Positions 38,122 to 49,200 of a stretch of DNA of 64,000 bases are shown piece by piece. Source of the stretch: Auanema rhodensis (lineage: Eukaryota; Nematoda; Chromadorea; Rhabditida; Rhabditidae); assembly GCA_964057225.1 (NCBI GenBank), contig OZ059896.1, forward strand, positions 17,124,501 to 17,188,500, in the 5' to 3' direction. Each line of letters begins with the position of its first letter. Within the stretch, counting starts at the first letter, position 1. The notes under the pieces were generated by a model that was given only the letters and a program-made list of their open reading frames with translations, had not been told where the DNA came from and ran no database searches. The position numbers were made by a program, and so were the translations under genes.

Positions 38122-39096
38122 ATGGCAACAAATCCCGTGAATCCAGCAGAATGGAGGCAATTTGTTAGTCATGTTCTCTCTGTATGGAGTGGTTATCAAT
38201 TAGGTATTGACTCCAATAGTGGTGGGGATGAAACTAAGTTGAAACATGAAGTAAGTTTATTGATTGCATTTTTTTCAAGATATTGTTTTTTAAATATACT
38301 AAGAAATGGTTTTCGTAGATACATAGATATTTTGTATAATATTTTTTAATATTTAGTTTAACGTTGAAAACATTCACAATGAAAGCTTTTTAGAAAAGCA
38401 AAATCTGATTAATCTACGTTTTCAGTGGTTCATTGATGTTTTGTCTGAACAAATTTACACCACTATTTCAATAAAAGTGGATGACCTGGAAGAATGGATT
38501 ACAAAAATCCTATACCATGATTTCGATCTAATACTGGATGACGATAGTGTATATCCAACGTCATGCCTTCTATTAGAAGCTTTTGGGTAAATATTAATTG
38601 AATTTGAAATCAGACTGATATGGGTTATAGATATTTGAAAAAAAATGATAGAACACGATTCGATCAATTAGTTGCTGGATTACCGTCTCTTAAAGTCATT
38701 CAGGTTAATTTTCTCATGGTTGTAGAAGAGACCAGAGAATAACACTATTACAGGAAGTGAAAAAAACTTCTCAACTAAAAGTGAATGATGATGATGATGA
38801 TGATGAATTGATGGCATTCGAGGAAGGGGAAGAAGATACGGGTGAACCAGGTATTTGAAAATCCTTATATTATTATCATAAATATATTCTAACTTTTTGT
38901 TTTTCTAATATTTTCAATTGTACTCACGCTAATGATGTAGAGTTTTATTACAAGCACTCAAATACAATTGATGTTATATATTTATATATATTTAAATTTT
39001 ATATATCAAACATATTCAGAAGTTGTTGAACGTATAGAACGTCAGCCTAGAATGGTTACAGATGACGATGGATGGACTACAATTGTTAAACGATAA
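38122..39096 (+). CDS. tsr2: TSR2 pre-rRNA processing protein (eS26 escortin)
   Basis: TSR2 escorts ribosomal protein eS26 to pre-40S particles and supports 20S pre-rRNA processing. Five exons: 38122-38250, 38426-38586, 38631-38703, 38754-38850, 39020-39096; 178 residues, close to the vertebrate protein. It opens with NPAEWRQFVSHVLSVWSGYQLGID, the conserved WGG helix region, followed by WFIDVLSEQIY and a helical middle. It then has an acidic tract with seven consecutive Asp and ends DDDGWTTIVKR, matching the conserved DGWT(V/I)V tail. The ATG is the first codon after a TTTTAG acceptor. Confidence 0.92.
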
Positions 39097-39741
39097 GAGC
39101 AGAGAGATTTATATTTGGTTGTTGATTTTGTTTGAATTTTTCTTTTTGTTATGTTTTGCTATTTTATCGTTGTCAAGTTCGATCGGACTACGTTGCTAAG
39201 CAATCTGATGAAATGTCCCTCGAGCAAATTTATTATAAATATTGCTATAACACTGATAAAACTAATTCGGGAGTTGAATACTCCGGAACAAGAGGTCTTA
39301 AAACCTTATTATATATCTTTTTCATTATTCTTTTCATTAAACACTTAACTCTTAAGCTTTTTTCACGGTGTTTTGCACATCATGAGCTGCATATAGCTCA
39401 ATATCCTTTTATCTACTTTCATTATGATTATTTATGCAATGAACATGTAGTAATTATTACCGATATCATGTGAATAGCATTTCTATATTGGATAAACGCA
39501 GCTGCCGCAGATGCCTTACATCATTAGCCCTGCCCTCTCATTCTCACTATCTCCTTTTACATCATATTCCTTTTCTTCCGCTTTCCTTCTCGCACCCTCT
39601 CCTGTTGGCTTTCTCTTCTCTTTTTTTACTTGGTTACTTTTACTCTTCTGATCTTTATATATGTTATATCATTTTGCTTATTGATTTGTGTGTTATAGTT
39701 TTATAATACTTATTTAGTTTTTTTGAGATTTTAATACGGAT
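39097..39741. other. spacer between TSR2 and STAT
   Basis: About 645 bases. Two overlapping open frames (39132-39473 and 39151-39348) give peptide-like stretches, but neither has a start, splice sites and a family match together. From about 39530 the sequence is pyrimidine-rich. A TTTAG acceptor at 39713-39717 lies 24 bases before the STAT ATG. Confidence 0.5.
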
Positions 39742-40377
39742 ATGAGTATTTGCTCTGAGATTCGATCTGGGATTGGGCAAGCAACCAAAGAAACACATCA
39801 GTTATGGGAAGAGAATAAAGATCTTCAGGTTTATATTTCACATTTATTTTCTGATGTTATAGTTTTTCAAGGGACGGTTCGTGAATGATTTGGGAGAAAT
39901 TCAAAGGTTACAAGCTTTGGTTCATCAATTTCAAAATGAGCGCAGAGTAGAACAGTTGGAAAATGTTAGTATATTCTTTTTGCTATTTTAATTTCACGCT
40001 TTTCAAGGCGAGAGCATCTCTAACTGAGCACCAACGAAGGGCAGCTGCGGTTTATGACGTTATGAGCCAGAAACGAGCTGAAATGGTTAAAAAATTGAAC
40101 GAGGGAACAGGCCTTGTGGCTCTATTTCAGGTATTAATTATCCGACATCTAAAGAATTAGGAAATTCAATATTTTAGAACCAATTAATTAGTGAAAGGCT
40201 CTTCGACTGGAAGAATAGACAAAAGCTAGCTCAAGTAGGAGTTCCCTTTGAAAACCGTGAAAGCTTATTGGATGAATTACAAATGGAGTATGTTCTTGTT
40301 ATATTTCAAACTTCCGTTTTATAATTATACACCAAATCAAAAAGTTGCAATCTACTACTCTTTTAGTTTCATTTTAC

Positions 40378-40408
<31 letters not shown>

Positions 40409-42767
40409 GGGGAAGTTAATAATTTTCTAGTTTGAAGTCTGATGCTTCAGCTTATTTAAATCATGAATGCGTACAATACCTAGGGTATACCATGTATTTC
40501 AGTTTTGAGTTCCTTGCTGATCACAACTGGAATATGCATATGTTTTCAAGCTGGCTGCTTGATCTATTACAACGAGGAAGTTAGCGCATCGATTCAAGCG
40601 CATGCTTGTAATTTTTTAAGTTTCAGGCCATTTTACGGATAATAATGCCCAACTTACTATTGATAATCTTACTACGATTGGAAATCAATTGTCTAAACTT
40701 CTTTTTATGTTGGTTGCACAATCTTTCGTAGTTAGTGTACAGCCGGACCCTGTTTTGAAAACGCAACATAAGTTCGTTACTGAGGTTGGAACTCAAGTTT
40801 GTAATGAAATTACTTATTAAGTTTAGGTTCGTCTTCTCATTGGTGATAAACTAGGCATTCGACAGCACATGGTTAACGCAAACGTTACCGTGAAAATAAT
40901 TGCGGAAGATGAAGCTCGACTGGCTTACTGTAGTCAAATGCATCATTCTGATATGTGAGTGAATTGAATTATTTATGAGGGTATGTATAACATGCACATT
41001 TAAGAAAATCCGTTGGAAGTATAAGTAATGATTTCGAGAAGATGACTATGGATGAGTTGAATCATTTCTCTGCTAAGTTTAATAACTCTGTATGATTATA
41101 TATATATATATTTCAATAGCATGAGAAACATTTGTAGAAATTAACAAGAATTGCCCATCGTAAGCCTCCTCCAAAAGGCGCTTCTGCAGATTTGAAATGT
41201 ACTGCAATAGTTCAAGCTGCAACTGATCAAAAGTATGCTTTATTGTTTTCCATCAGTCCGTTTCACCTTGGGAATATAGGCAAAGTAAAAGAAAAACATA
41301 TAATATACAATAACAATCATATTTTAGCTTGATGTTTGGACTTTATCTTTGCCCTTGATGGTTACAGTGCATGGGTCGCAAGACTGTGATGCGCAGGGTT
41401 CAATCATGTGGCAAAGAGCTTTTTCTTCTGTGGTTGGACTTAATATAGAAATACTTGTTGATCAATAAAATGTTTAGAATAGAACACCAGGAATATCAGA
41501 TGTTAACGCTGTAGCGTGGCCCGATTTAGCCATGGCATTGAAACATAAATTCAGGTTTTAAAATATTTGTTAAAGAAATCACTAAGTACTTTTATAGTTT
41601 GTTCACGGGTGCTCGACGTCCGCTGTCTGATAGTGACTTAGCTTATCTCTCGGAGAAACTAGTGATTTCAAATGTACAAGATCAAAAACCAATTACGTTC
41701 AGTAGATTTGCTAAGGTAGTTTTAGTACTTTTTATCGTTTTAAAGAAATCTCATATACACTTTAGCAAAATTTACGGGATGATGTATCTTTCTCATTCTG
41801 GGAATGGTTTTTTTCCATCATGCAACTGATCAAACAAAAACTACTTAAGTTTTGGGATGAAGGTTTCTGAAGTGTGATCTCCTTGTTTTTAACATGGTTT
41901 GCTTTAGGCTGGCTTTCCGGATTTATATCCAAACAAGATGCGTCACAGTCTATGCTAAGTTGCCCGCATAACACTTTCCTTCTGCGGTTCAGCGATACAC
42001 AAACTGGAGCAGTGAGTATTGGCTTCGTTTGTGAAGATGAAGATCAAAGAGGTTCTTACTCACAAATTAGAAATTAGGCATTCATATTAATTTAGTGCCG
42101 TTCCATCTGGCACCATTCACAATCAAGGATCTCGATCAATTGTCTTTAGCTCAGAGAATTGCGAGCTGCCCACAGCTTCGTGAAATCAAGTATATAATCG
42201 TACAGCAATTTACTTTTAAGTTACTTCTATTTTTAAAGATATATGTACCCAACCATTGACAAAGATGAAATGCTCCGTTATTTCGACACGGAAGAAAGAC
42301 ATAAACCATGTCCTGACAGTCCTCTGGGTTACATTCAAAGTGAAATTGTTATGGTTGCTAAAACATCTGGGTATTACAAGATATTGCATAATTCTCATTG
42401 AAACTTCCTTTTTTTTTCAGAAAAATCTCGTCATCAGCGTCGTTTTTCGGAGCCGATTCACCGTCACCATTGTCCATACAGTCACGAAATGATTGGTCCC
42501 CAAGTACTGGTCAACCTATGGACACGTGAGCAAATAATATCATTATTAGGCTTTCTACATATAAATAATCGTTTCAGAAACGAAGACTTTTCAAATATTC
42601 TATCTACATCCGCTCTAGATGGAGTACCAGGCGATGTTGAATCTCTCCTTGGCCCAGGATTCCGTCCACAACTACCCAATCAGCCTTTGCAACATATTGA
42701 CCTCTCCTTTACCGATTCGTATGGAAATGCTTGTTTCAACTTTGGCGATAACTTCAACAGAAACTAA
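39742..42767 (+). CDS. sta-1: STAT transcription factor (nematode STA-1-like, lacking the N-terminal domain)
   Basis: Latent cytoplasmic transcription factor activated by tyrosine phosphorylation. Nineteen exons: 39742-39828, 39872-39964, 40008-40130, 40178-40287, 40431-40484, 40503-40579, 40627-40784, 40827-40954, 41005-41089, 41138-41284, 41328-41432, 41478-41554, 41598-41715, 41766-41862, 41908-42051, 42096-42189, 42239-42370, 42421-42525, 42578-42767; 707 residues. Order: coiled coil (about 1-220), DNA-binding domain (QPDPVLKTQHKFVTEVRLL, LSLPLMVTVHGSQD), linker (FSFWEWFFSIMQLI), SH2 (NTFLLRFSD with phosphotyrosine-binding Arg about 513), then the activation tyrosine in PLGYIQSEIVMV (about Y597) and a Ser/Pro-rich tail. 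It begins directly in the coiled coil, so the N-terminal tetramerisation domain of vertebrate STATs is absent, as known for nematode STATs. The intron between exons 5 and 6 is only 18 bases as I joined it, so that junction deserves transcript support. Confidence 0.93.
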
Positions 42768-43986
42768 TAACCCCAAGTTTTAAATTTCTATTTTCTATTT
42801 CTTCATTATCATATCTTATCCAGCAAGTTGTTTTAAATAGCTTTAATATTGCAGATAGTCGAAAGTTCTAGTCTTTTTCTAACATATCTTAGCTTTAAAG
42901 TTAGCTTTACTTTCTATTTTCATGATCCAATTATGACTTTTTATTGATCTCTATTTCTATTAGTCTGGAAATTTTAAAAATTTTAGAATTTTTTTTAGCC
43001 CAAGTGATAAATGTTATCTCAACAGTCTTAACAACTTTTCTATGGCGTGAAGATTGTTCGGCAAATAAAATGTTCTTTCTTTTGCTCGTGCTCACCTATT
43101 TTTAGTTGTCGGCATATTTGTTTTTTGTATTGTACAAACCACACTGCTTTCGGAAGTTCTTGTAGTGTAGGTCAGAAAGTAGTTGCTCTTGATGCTCTAG
43201 ACAAAAAAGAATCGGTCGCATTAATCTGTTTCTGATAATGATCTTTGATGTCATCGTTTGAGCAATAGCGTCTTCCGTTTTTCTTTTCAAACTGGTTAAA
43301 ACTTTGCAGGAAGGTGAGAAAAGGTGGAAATAGCGGAGAGCAGGAACTCAAATAAGATCAATTCATGCTAACAAGTTGCAAGAGCCTGAACTATTAGGGC
43401 ATTGTAATCCAATAGATGCACGTGGGTGCTTATTTGAACCCACGAAAAAGAACGTAGATGTCTCTGTAAATGAATACATAAGATCATTGGTGTATCTACC
43501 AGTTCTTATTGCATGGCGTGCTCGTCCGGTGCAAAGAAATCATATTGAAACCGAGCAAGCTATTCATTCACGTAAAAAAGATGATCATTGCCCACTTAAA
43601 AGAATTCTAAAGATCGTGGACTAGTAGGATGTTGTGATAGACGTCGGCGGAGAACAATGGCATAACTTAGTAGCTGCATGGTTTTGGTATATTCTTACAG
43701 TATTCTTCGAATTTTGCTGTAAAGTAAACACAATACGGTATGGAAGAGTGATGTTTGATGCTCATTAGCCTTGAACAAGACTGATATTTGAAAGAACATG
43801 TTTCCACAAACATAATGAAGAAAGTACAAGCGGAAATCTTCAAAGTGAGAACTGCCATCCAGACTCGTATATAAGCTTTTGTCAGACAGACGTTTGCCAT
43901 CTTCATCAGATTTTCTTTTCTTTCTTGCTCTTTTGTTTTAAATTGTTAAAGTCAAGATGAACGAACGAATTACTGTCTAACTTTAG
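42768..43986. other. interval between STAT and the secreted acidic protein gene
   Basis: Holds the STAT 3' UTR and an unresolved coding-like stretch on the plus strand (43334-43624, listed separately). Another frame at 43085-43233 is Cys-rich (CRHICFLYCTNHTAFGSSC) and could be an exon, but I could not build a chain. Confidence 0.45.
43334..43624 (+). CDS. possible 3' exon of an unidentified small protein
   Basis: Open frame without internal stop from 43334 to the TAG at 43622-43624, with balanced composition unlike the surrounding AT-rich sequence. It reads LLGHCNPIDARGCLFEPTKK, then a helical segment (VNEYIRSLVYLPVLIAWRARP) and a basic tail (SRKKDDHCPLKRILKIVD). The two-Cys loop CNPIDARGC followed by dibasic KK recalls small secreted or neuropeptide precursors, but I do not recognise the family. 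AG at 43332-43333 could be its 3' splice site. There is no ATG in frame near the beginning, so at least one upstream exon would be needed. Confidence 0.35.
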   Translation, partial: RRAGTQIRSIHANKLQEPELLGHCNPIDARGCLFEPTKKNVDVSVNEYIRSLVYLPVLIAWRARPVQRNHIETEQAIHSRKKDDHCPLKRILKIVD

Positions 43987-45656
43987 ATGCAGTCAACTTG
44001 TCTTTTACTTGCACTTCTTGTACCATGCTTAATTGCTGCTCCGATCGAAACTAATACTCCACAATTACAAATCAACATTCAGCATATGGAACCAGAGGTA
44101 TTCATCACACTATTGAGAAGATTTAGCAAAACCTAATTCTCGTTTAGGCACAAGCAGCTCACCAGGAGATTGAAAGATTAAACGAAGCTATTGATCAAGC
44201 CAGCAGTCAAAATTCTGAGCTTAACGCTGAAGCAATACATACTTTGGTGGATGAAGTTAATCAACAGCTTGAAAACGTTCACGACGTAAGCATTTTGAAG
44301 CATACATATTTCTATATATAAGAATAATCTGCAGGAAAAACAAGCCGACGGACTAAGGGCACATTTGGACACTGTGTTACAACATGCTGCTGAAGTTCTT
44401 CCTGAGAATGCTCCTGTTCAAGATGTGATACATGATGCCATGGAAGCTTCACATACCGAGTCTGAACAAGCTTTTGAAAGCTCAACAAACCCTACCATTG
44501 TTGAATCTCTGAATGATGCCACTGACGCTCATACTCCTGAAGTTCTTATTCAAGCTATGAACGATGATGTTGTCCCTGTAGAGACAAAAGACGTTGTGGA
44601 GCCTTCACATGATGACGCTCAACTTGTGTATCCAGAAGTTCAATCAGGACAACCTGAACTTATTGCTCCTTTAAACAACGAGGAATCATCCGGTTCCATT
44701 AACGAAGTAGTGACAGCCTCAAACAGCATAGTCGATCTCTCTCACGATGCTGTGAATACTGCTGAAGTTGAAGCTCAACCAGCCGATTCTAAAACAATCA
44801 TTGAGCCTTCAAATGATGCTCCTGAATTTACAGTTTCAGCTACTGTTTTCCATCCAGCGAGCGATGTCGTAGAAAGTACTACATCTGAAGTACTTCAAAC
44901 TAATAACGACGACGTTCCTAGTAATTCAAACACTGTTCCAACCAGTGATGCTACAGAATCTTCCATCGTCGAAGTACCAGTTGTGCCAATTGTTATACCA
45001 ACACATGATGATTCTGAAGTAGCTACCAAAGTTGAAGTTTTGCCAGTTCTAGCCGAAGTAAATGACACTCCTTCCGTTGAAGGTTCCGCTGAAGCAGCCG
45101 AAGAGCATGTAGAGGTTAGAAAATCATAGCATATAGACTCTAATCTAAATCCATTAAAGGTTATTCAAACTGATCTCGATAGACAAAATGATCCTGTTCT
45201 CACCAACGAAAACAACGATAACATATACACCTCACCATGTAAGTAGACATGAATTAATAACTGAAAACATATTTTTACTTTATTTATTTTCAGCACACGA
45301 AGACAAAACATCTGAGATAATTTTTGCTGATCCCGAGCACAACAATCAACTAATCGACATTGAATGTAATCAAATATAGCAATATCTATAATATTACTTC
45401 ATATTTCAGCGGTTGATCCTATGGTTGAGCAATTGACTATCAATGTTCCTCTTCGTTTTACCGTTGATGAAATTTTAGGAAGACTAAACAAGAAAGTTTT
45501 CAAGGTATTAGTACACAGAGAAAGTTTCTGATTTCACTAATATTTTTTCAGAGCCCATTCAATGAAAGACTTTATATTGCCATGAAATTAACCGAAATGT
45601 CTCATTCACTAATGAGAAGTGTAGATAATGAAATGGATGAAAAGAAACTACGCTAA
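43987..45656 (+). CDS. secreted acidic repeat protein, unknown function
   Basis: Seven exons: 43987-44097, 44148-44285, 44335-45114, 45160-45238, 45294-45365, 45410-45504, 45552-45656; 459 residues. It has a clear signal peptide (STCLLLALLVPCLIAAP), then an amphipathic helical part (AHQEIERLNEAIDQASSQNS), then a very acidic Ala/Val/Glu/Asp/Ser-rich region encoded mainly by the 780-base exon 3. That region carries a degenerate repeat of about 20-30 residues around V-x-x-(P/S)-S-(H/N)-D-(D/A) followed by E-V, for example VVEPSHDDA, VDLSHDAV, IIEPSNDAP, VIPTHDDSEV. The C-terminal 80 residues are more ordered (LTINVPLRFTVDEILGRL). It has only a few Cys (all near the N-terminus), no dibasic processing sites and no known domain. 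The ATG is the first codon after a TTTAG acceptor. Confidence 0.85.
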
Positions 45657-46230
45657 TTGTCCACACTCGTGCCACACAGATCTTCCAAATTATTGTTGAA
45701 TGGGTATTCATGAGAAACGTTTTGTAAAAATGTATGATAATGAACTGTTTTTTGAGTAAAAACTTATGTTATAGTATTGTTTTATTATACAAAACGAGAT
45801 CAAAATCTTAATTCTATTATACAAGCGAGAGTACTATTAGGAAAATGGTTAATAAACAATTGTCTATTTATGATATGTTATTTTAAATGTGCTAGAGCAA
45901 TTTTTCTAGTGAGATATTACATTCATTTATGTTAATAGGAGATAGACCTTAAGTATCTGTAACGGTCTAGATCATCTTCGTTTTCAGAGCAAAAAACGAT
46001 TATGTTTAATCCACCAGATACACAATGTTTTAGAAGAAAGGTAGGAAACGCACTGTACTGTCTTAGCTAGTTTTCGGAAGGGTATTATCGACAACAATTA
46101 AACATATTCCACCAATTCTCAGCTTCTGTTCACACACGAGAAATGTTTTCATTTTTTATATTTCAATGATTACTTGATAAAAACATAAATGATTATTAAA
46201 TTGAAATGCTGTTATAGTGCAGGGAGTTAT
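45657..46230. other. convergent 3' region between secreted acidic protein and CENP-C genes
   Basis: About 570 bases, AT-rich, with nothing coding that I can support. It holds the facing 3' UTRs. Confidence 0.6.
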
Positions 46231-49200
46231 TTATGAACTTTCACTACTCCGTTGCTTTGCTTCTCGTCGTCGTTCTCTTGTTTTTCGAAGATGAGCTAGA
46301 AATAATCAACTTTACGAAAACGTACATAGTTATATGCTCACCATTATGCCTTGTTTGTCTTTCAGTGATTATGTTAATATCCAGCGATCTAGCTTTCAAT
46401 AGTGTGCGATCATTGATGGTTACTCCAGTTGCTCCAACAAGATTTCGATTACCTAGATAAGCATAAGCAAAGCTAATTGAATTTTTTTTAATAAATACCA
46501 CTAGGGGACAACGCATAAACCGGACGCTCTCCTAGCCAAGTTCGAACGGGCTTCATTCTTGTTCGAGTGGATCTTCGTAGTCCAACAGCATCATCATCCT
46601 CGACAGGTTTGACTAAAATTAAGTTTGAAAATGTTTTGCAAACACGAACTCACTTAATTCTCTGGGTTTTAAGACTATTTCAACGGGTTTTCTTCTCAAA
46701 ATTTTGCAACTCGTTATCACAGTCTGATTCGCTTGTTCAGAATCACAAATTGACAAACGTTCAAACATGGTTTCTGTAAAATAAAGATATGTAACATAAG
46801 CTGATATATATATTACCATTAATATCATCCATATCATTCTTTGTTTCATTATTATCTTCAAAAAAGATTGCTCTCGTATTTCTATGATTTATATGAGGTG
46901 TATTAACTGTACACATAGAATCAGAGAGAAGAGCTGAAGTCACAATATTAAATAACAAATAGCGTAAATGAACAAACGTTTATATACAGGGGTTTTAGAT
47001 ACTCGGTGTGCACCGTTTTGTTCCATTTCAATGTGGTCGAAATCTAAGTAAGGAATTAGAGAATGACAAAAAACCAAATATACCATCATCATAATTGCCA
47101 ACGTGATCAGAAATATCACCCATAGCTTCTCTCGATGCAATGTTCTGAGATAAATATAATAATAATGAAAAAATAAATAAATAATAAAATATAACAAACA
47201 TCATATTCAACGGATAGTTTCTTCACATCCTTTCGTTCCCTAATTTTGGAAAGATTTGCGTTTCGAATAACTGCTATATCTGCATGAGCTACCTAAGATG
47301 AAATATTTAGTTGAACGAACATTTTTTTCTGTTTTACATCTGTATCGCCTTTTGATAGAACAAACTTTTGTGCCAAAGTGTTTTGCGAATTATGAGAAGA
47401 TTTGACGTTGGTCGTAGTTTTTGATGTTGATTCAATAAATGAATCGTCTAAAAATAAACCATCATAAATGAATTGAAAATGATGTTCATGCCCCCAGATA
47501 TATCATCATATCCGTCTACAAGGGTAGGATAGTAAGTATTTTTCTCAACGTATTCCTTAGATATATCTAGGAATAATATTTTTAACATGTTAAAGTACTC
47601 TTGCATACCCATACTTTTCACGGGAGTAGTTTTTGCTGCAGGCACATAGCTAGAAGATCGCATAGCTGAAGAAACTGTGGGCCTTAGGAAATTAGCTGTT
47701 AATGGAGTAAATTCCCTCGTAGGCGTTGTCTGAATACATTTATTATTTAAAAGCATAGTTTGTAAGTCTCAAATGCATACCCGTCCTCCTCGATTAGGTG
47801 TGGTGGAGGCTTTCAGGGAATCCTTAACATTATTATTAAGAGTGGTCTTACTCCAATTTTGAGCATCCTACAAGTAATTTATATTATAACAGATACAACA
47901 TATACAGATATTACATTGCATCTATTAGGAGATTTGTAAAGACGGTTAACAACCCCCTAAACAACGGACACAAATTTATATAAGGTGAACAGCTCAAAAA
48001 CCTCAATAATTTCAGTCCTAGTTTTATTCAACTTTTGACTACTTTGTGAGCCAATAGATTGAGAAAGAGAACAGTCGTCATTCGTTTGATTTGAAAATGA
48101 GGGCATAAATTCCAGCTGTTTAGGAGTGCCATTATCATTAACTTCTTCAAACGGAGAGTTCGCACTCTGTCTTGATAAGCGTGACACGCTTCTTCTATTT
48201 GATACAGGAGTAGTAAACTCGATTTCGTGTGTAGGTTCAATACGCACGGGCTCACTAGAACTAACTAGTTCACCACCTATTTTAATCTTGGATTCAGAAG
48301 AATTTTTACCGTTCGACTAAGAGAAAACATTAATATTTCGGACCAACATCCGAACGCGATCGTACCTTTAATTTAGCTTTAATTGTTTTCGCCTGGACTT
48401 CTAGAGGGGTATTTCCACGATCGCTGACAGGATCGCACATAGAATCATCGCCCGCTACAACGGAAGTTTGATCAGAGATATATGACATGGTAATTGATTT
48501 TTCCATAGAATCTAATAAGAAAAATTGAAAAAAACAGCATCATATTCGTAATACCTATACTAGCTCGATCACTTATAGGCTTTCTGGACGGAGTAGACGG
48601 CAGTTGACGCACTTTTTTGGCAGGACGTGCTTTAAACATTAACCTCCCAGGTGATTGCACATCACTGTCCAGATCTGCGAGAAGTGAACTTTGATTTTTC
48701 CGAGTCTGAATTAAGCTGTTATTAGATAACAAAAAATATTCTTACCATTTCTCTCCTTTCTCGTTCGGAAGCCCCAATCTTTGTACGGACGCTGGCTTTT
48801 TCAATTACAGGTAAAGAACCCTTTTTTTCAGTTACAAGTAAAGAACTTTGTTTTTCAATAAAAGGTAATAAAGACTCTTTCTTCGTGTTCTGTTCTTCGT
48901 TTGAAATTACTTGAGTTGTGTTGCACTACAAAAATTTGAATGAATATTAATGAATACTTCTTTTTTGAACGTTACAAACCGGTAAAGAATTATGTTCGAC
49001 ATCTTCCATGGTTACATCACTGTTAATAATAGAAAAGGTTTTAGAATTGATATCATCTGTTATTGCAGGCTTAAAAAACTGATTAATGATTACTCAGAAA
49101 CGTTCACCAAAATACCCGAACTAGATCCGAACTGCTAATCTTATCACTACAAATAAAAGTACTATTTACAGCAGAAGAATGAGTCTGTTGCAATGCAGCT

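Noticed and set aside
39132-39473. 113-codon frame between TSR2 and STAT as an extra STAT exon
   Set aside because: No donor joins it in frame to 39742 and its sequence does not resemble the STAT N-terminal domain.
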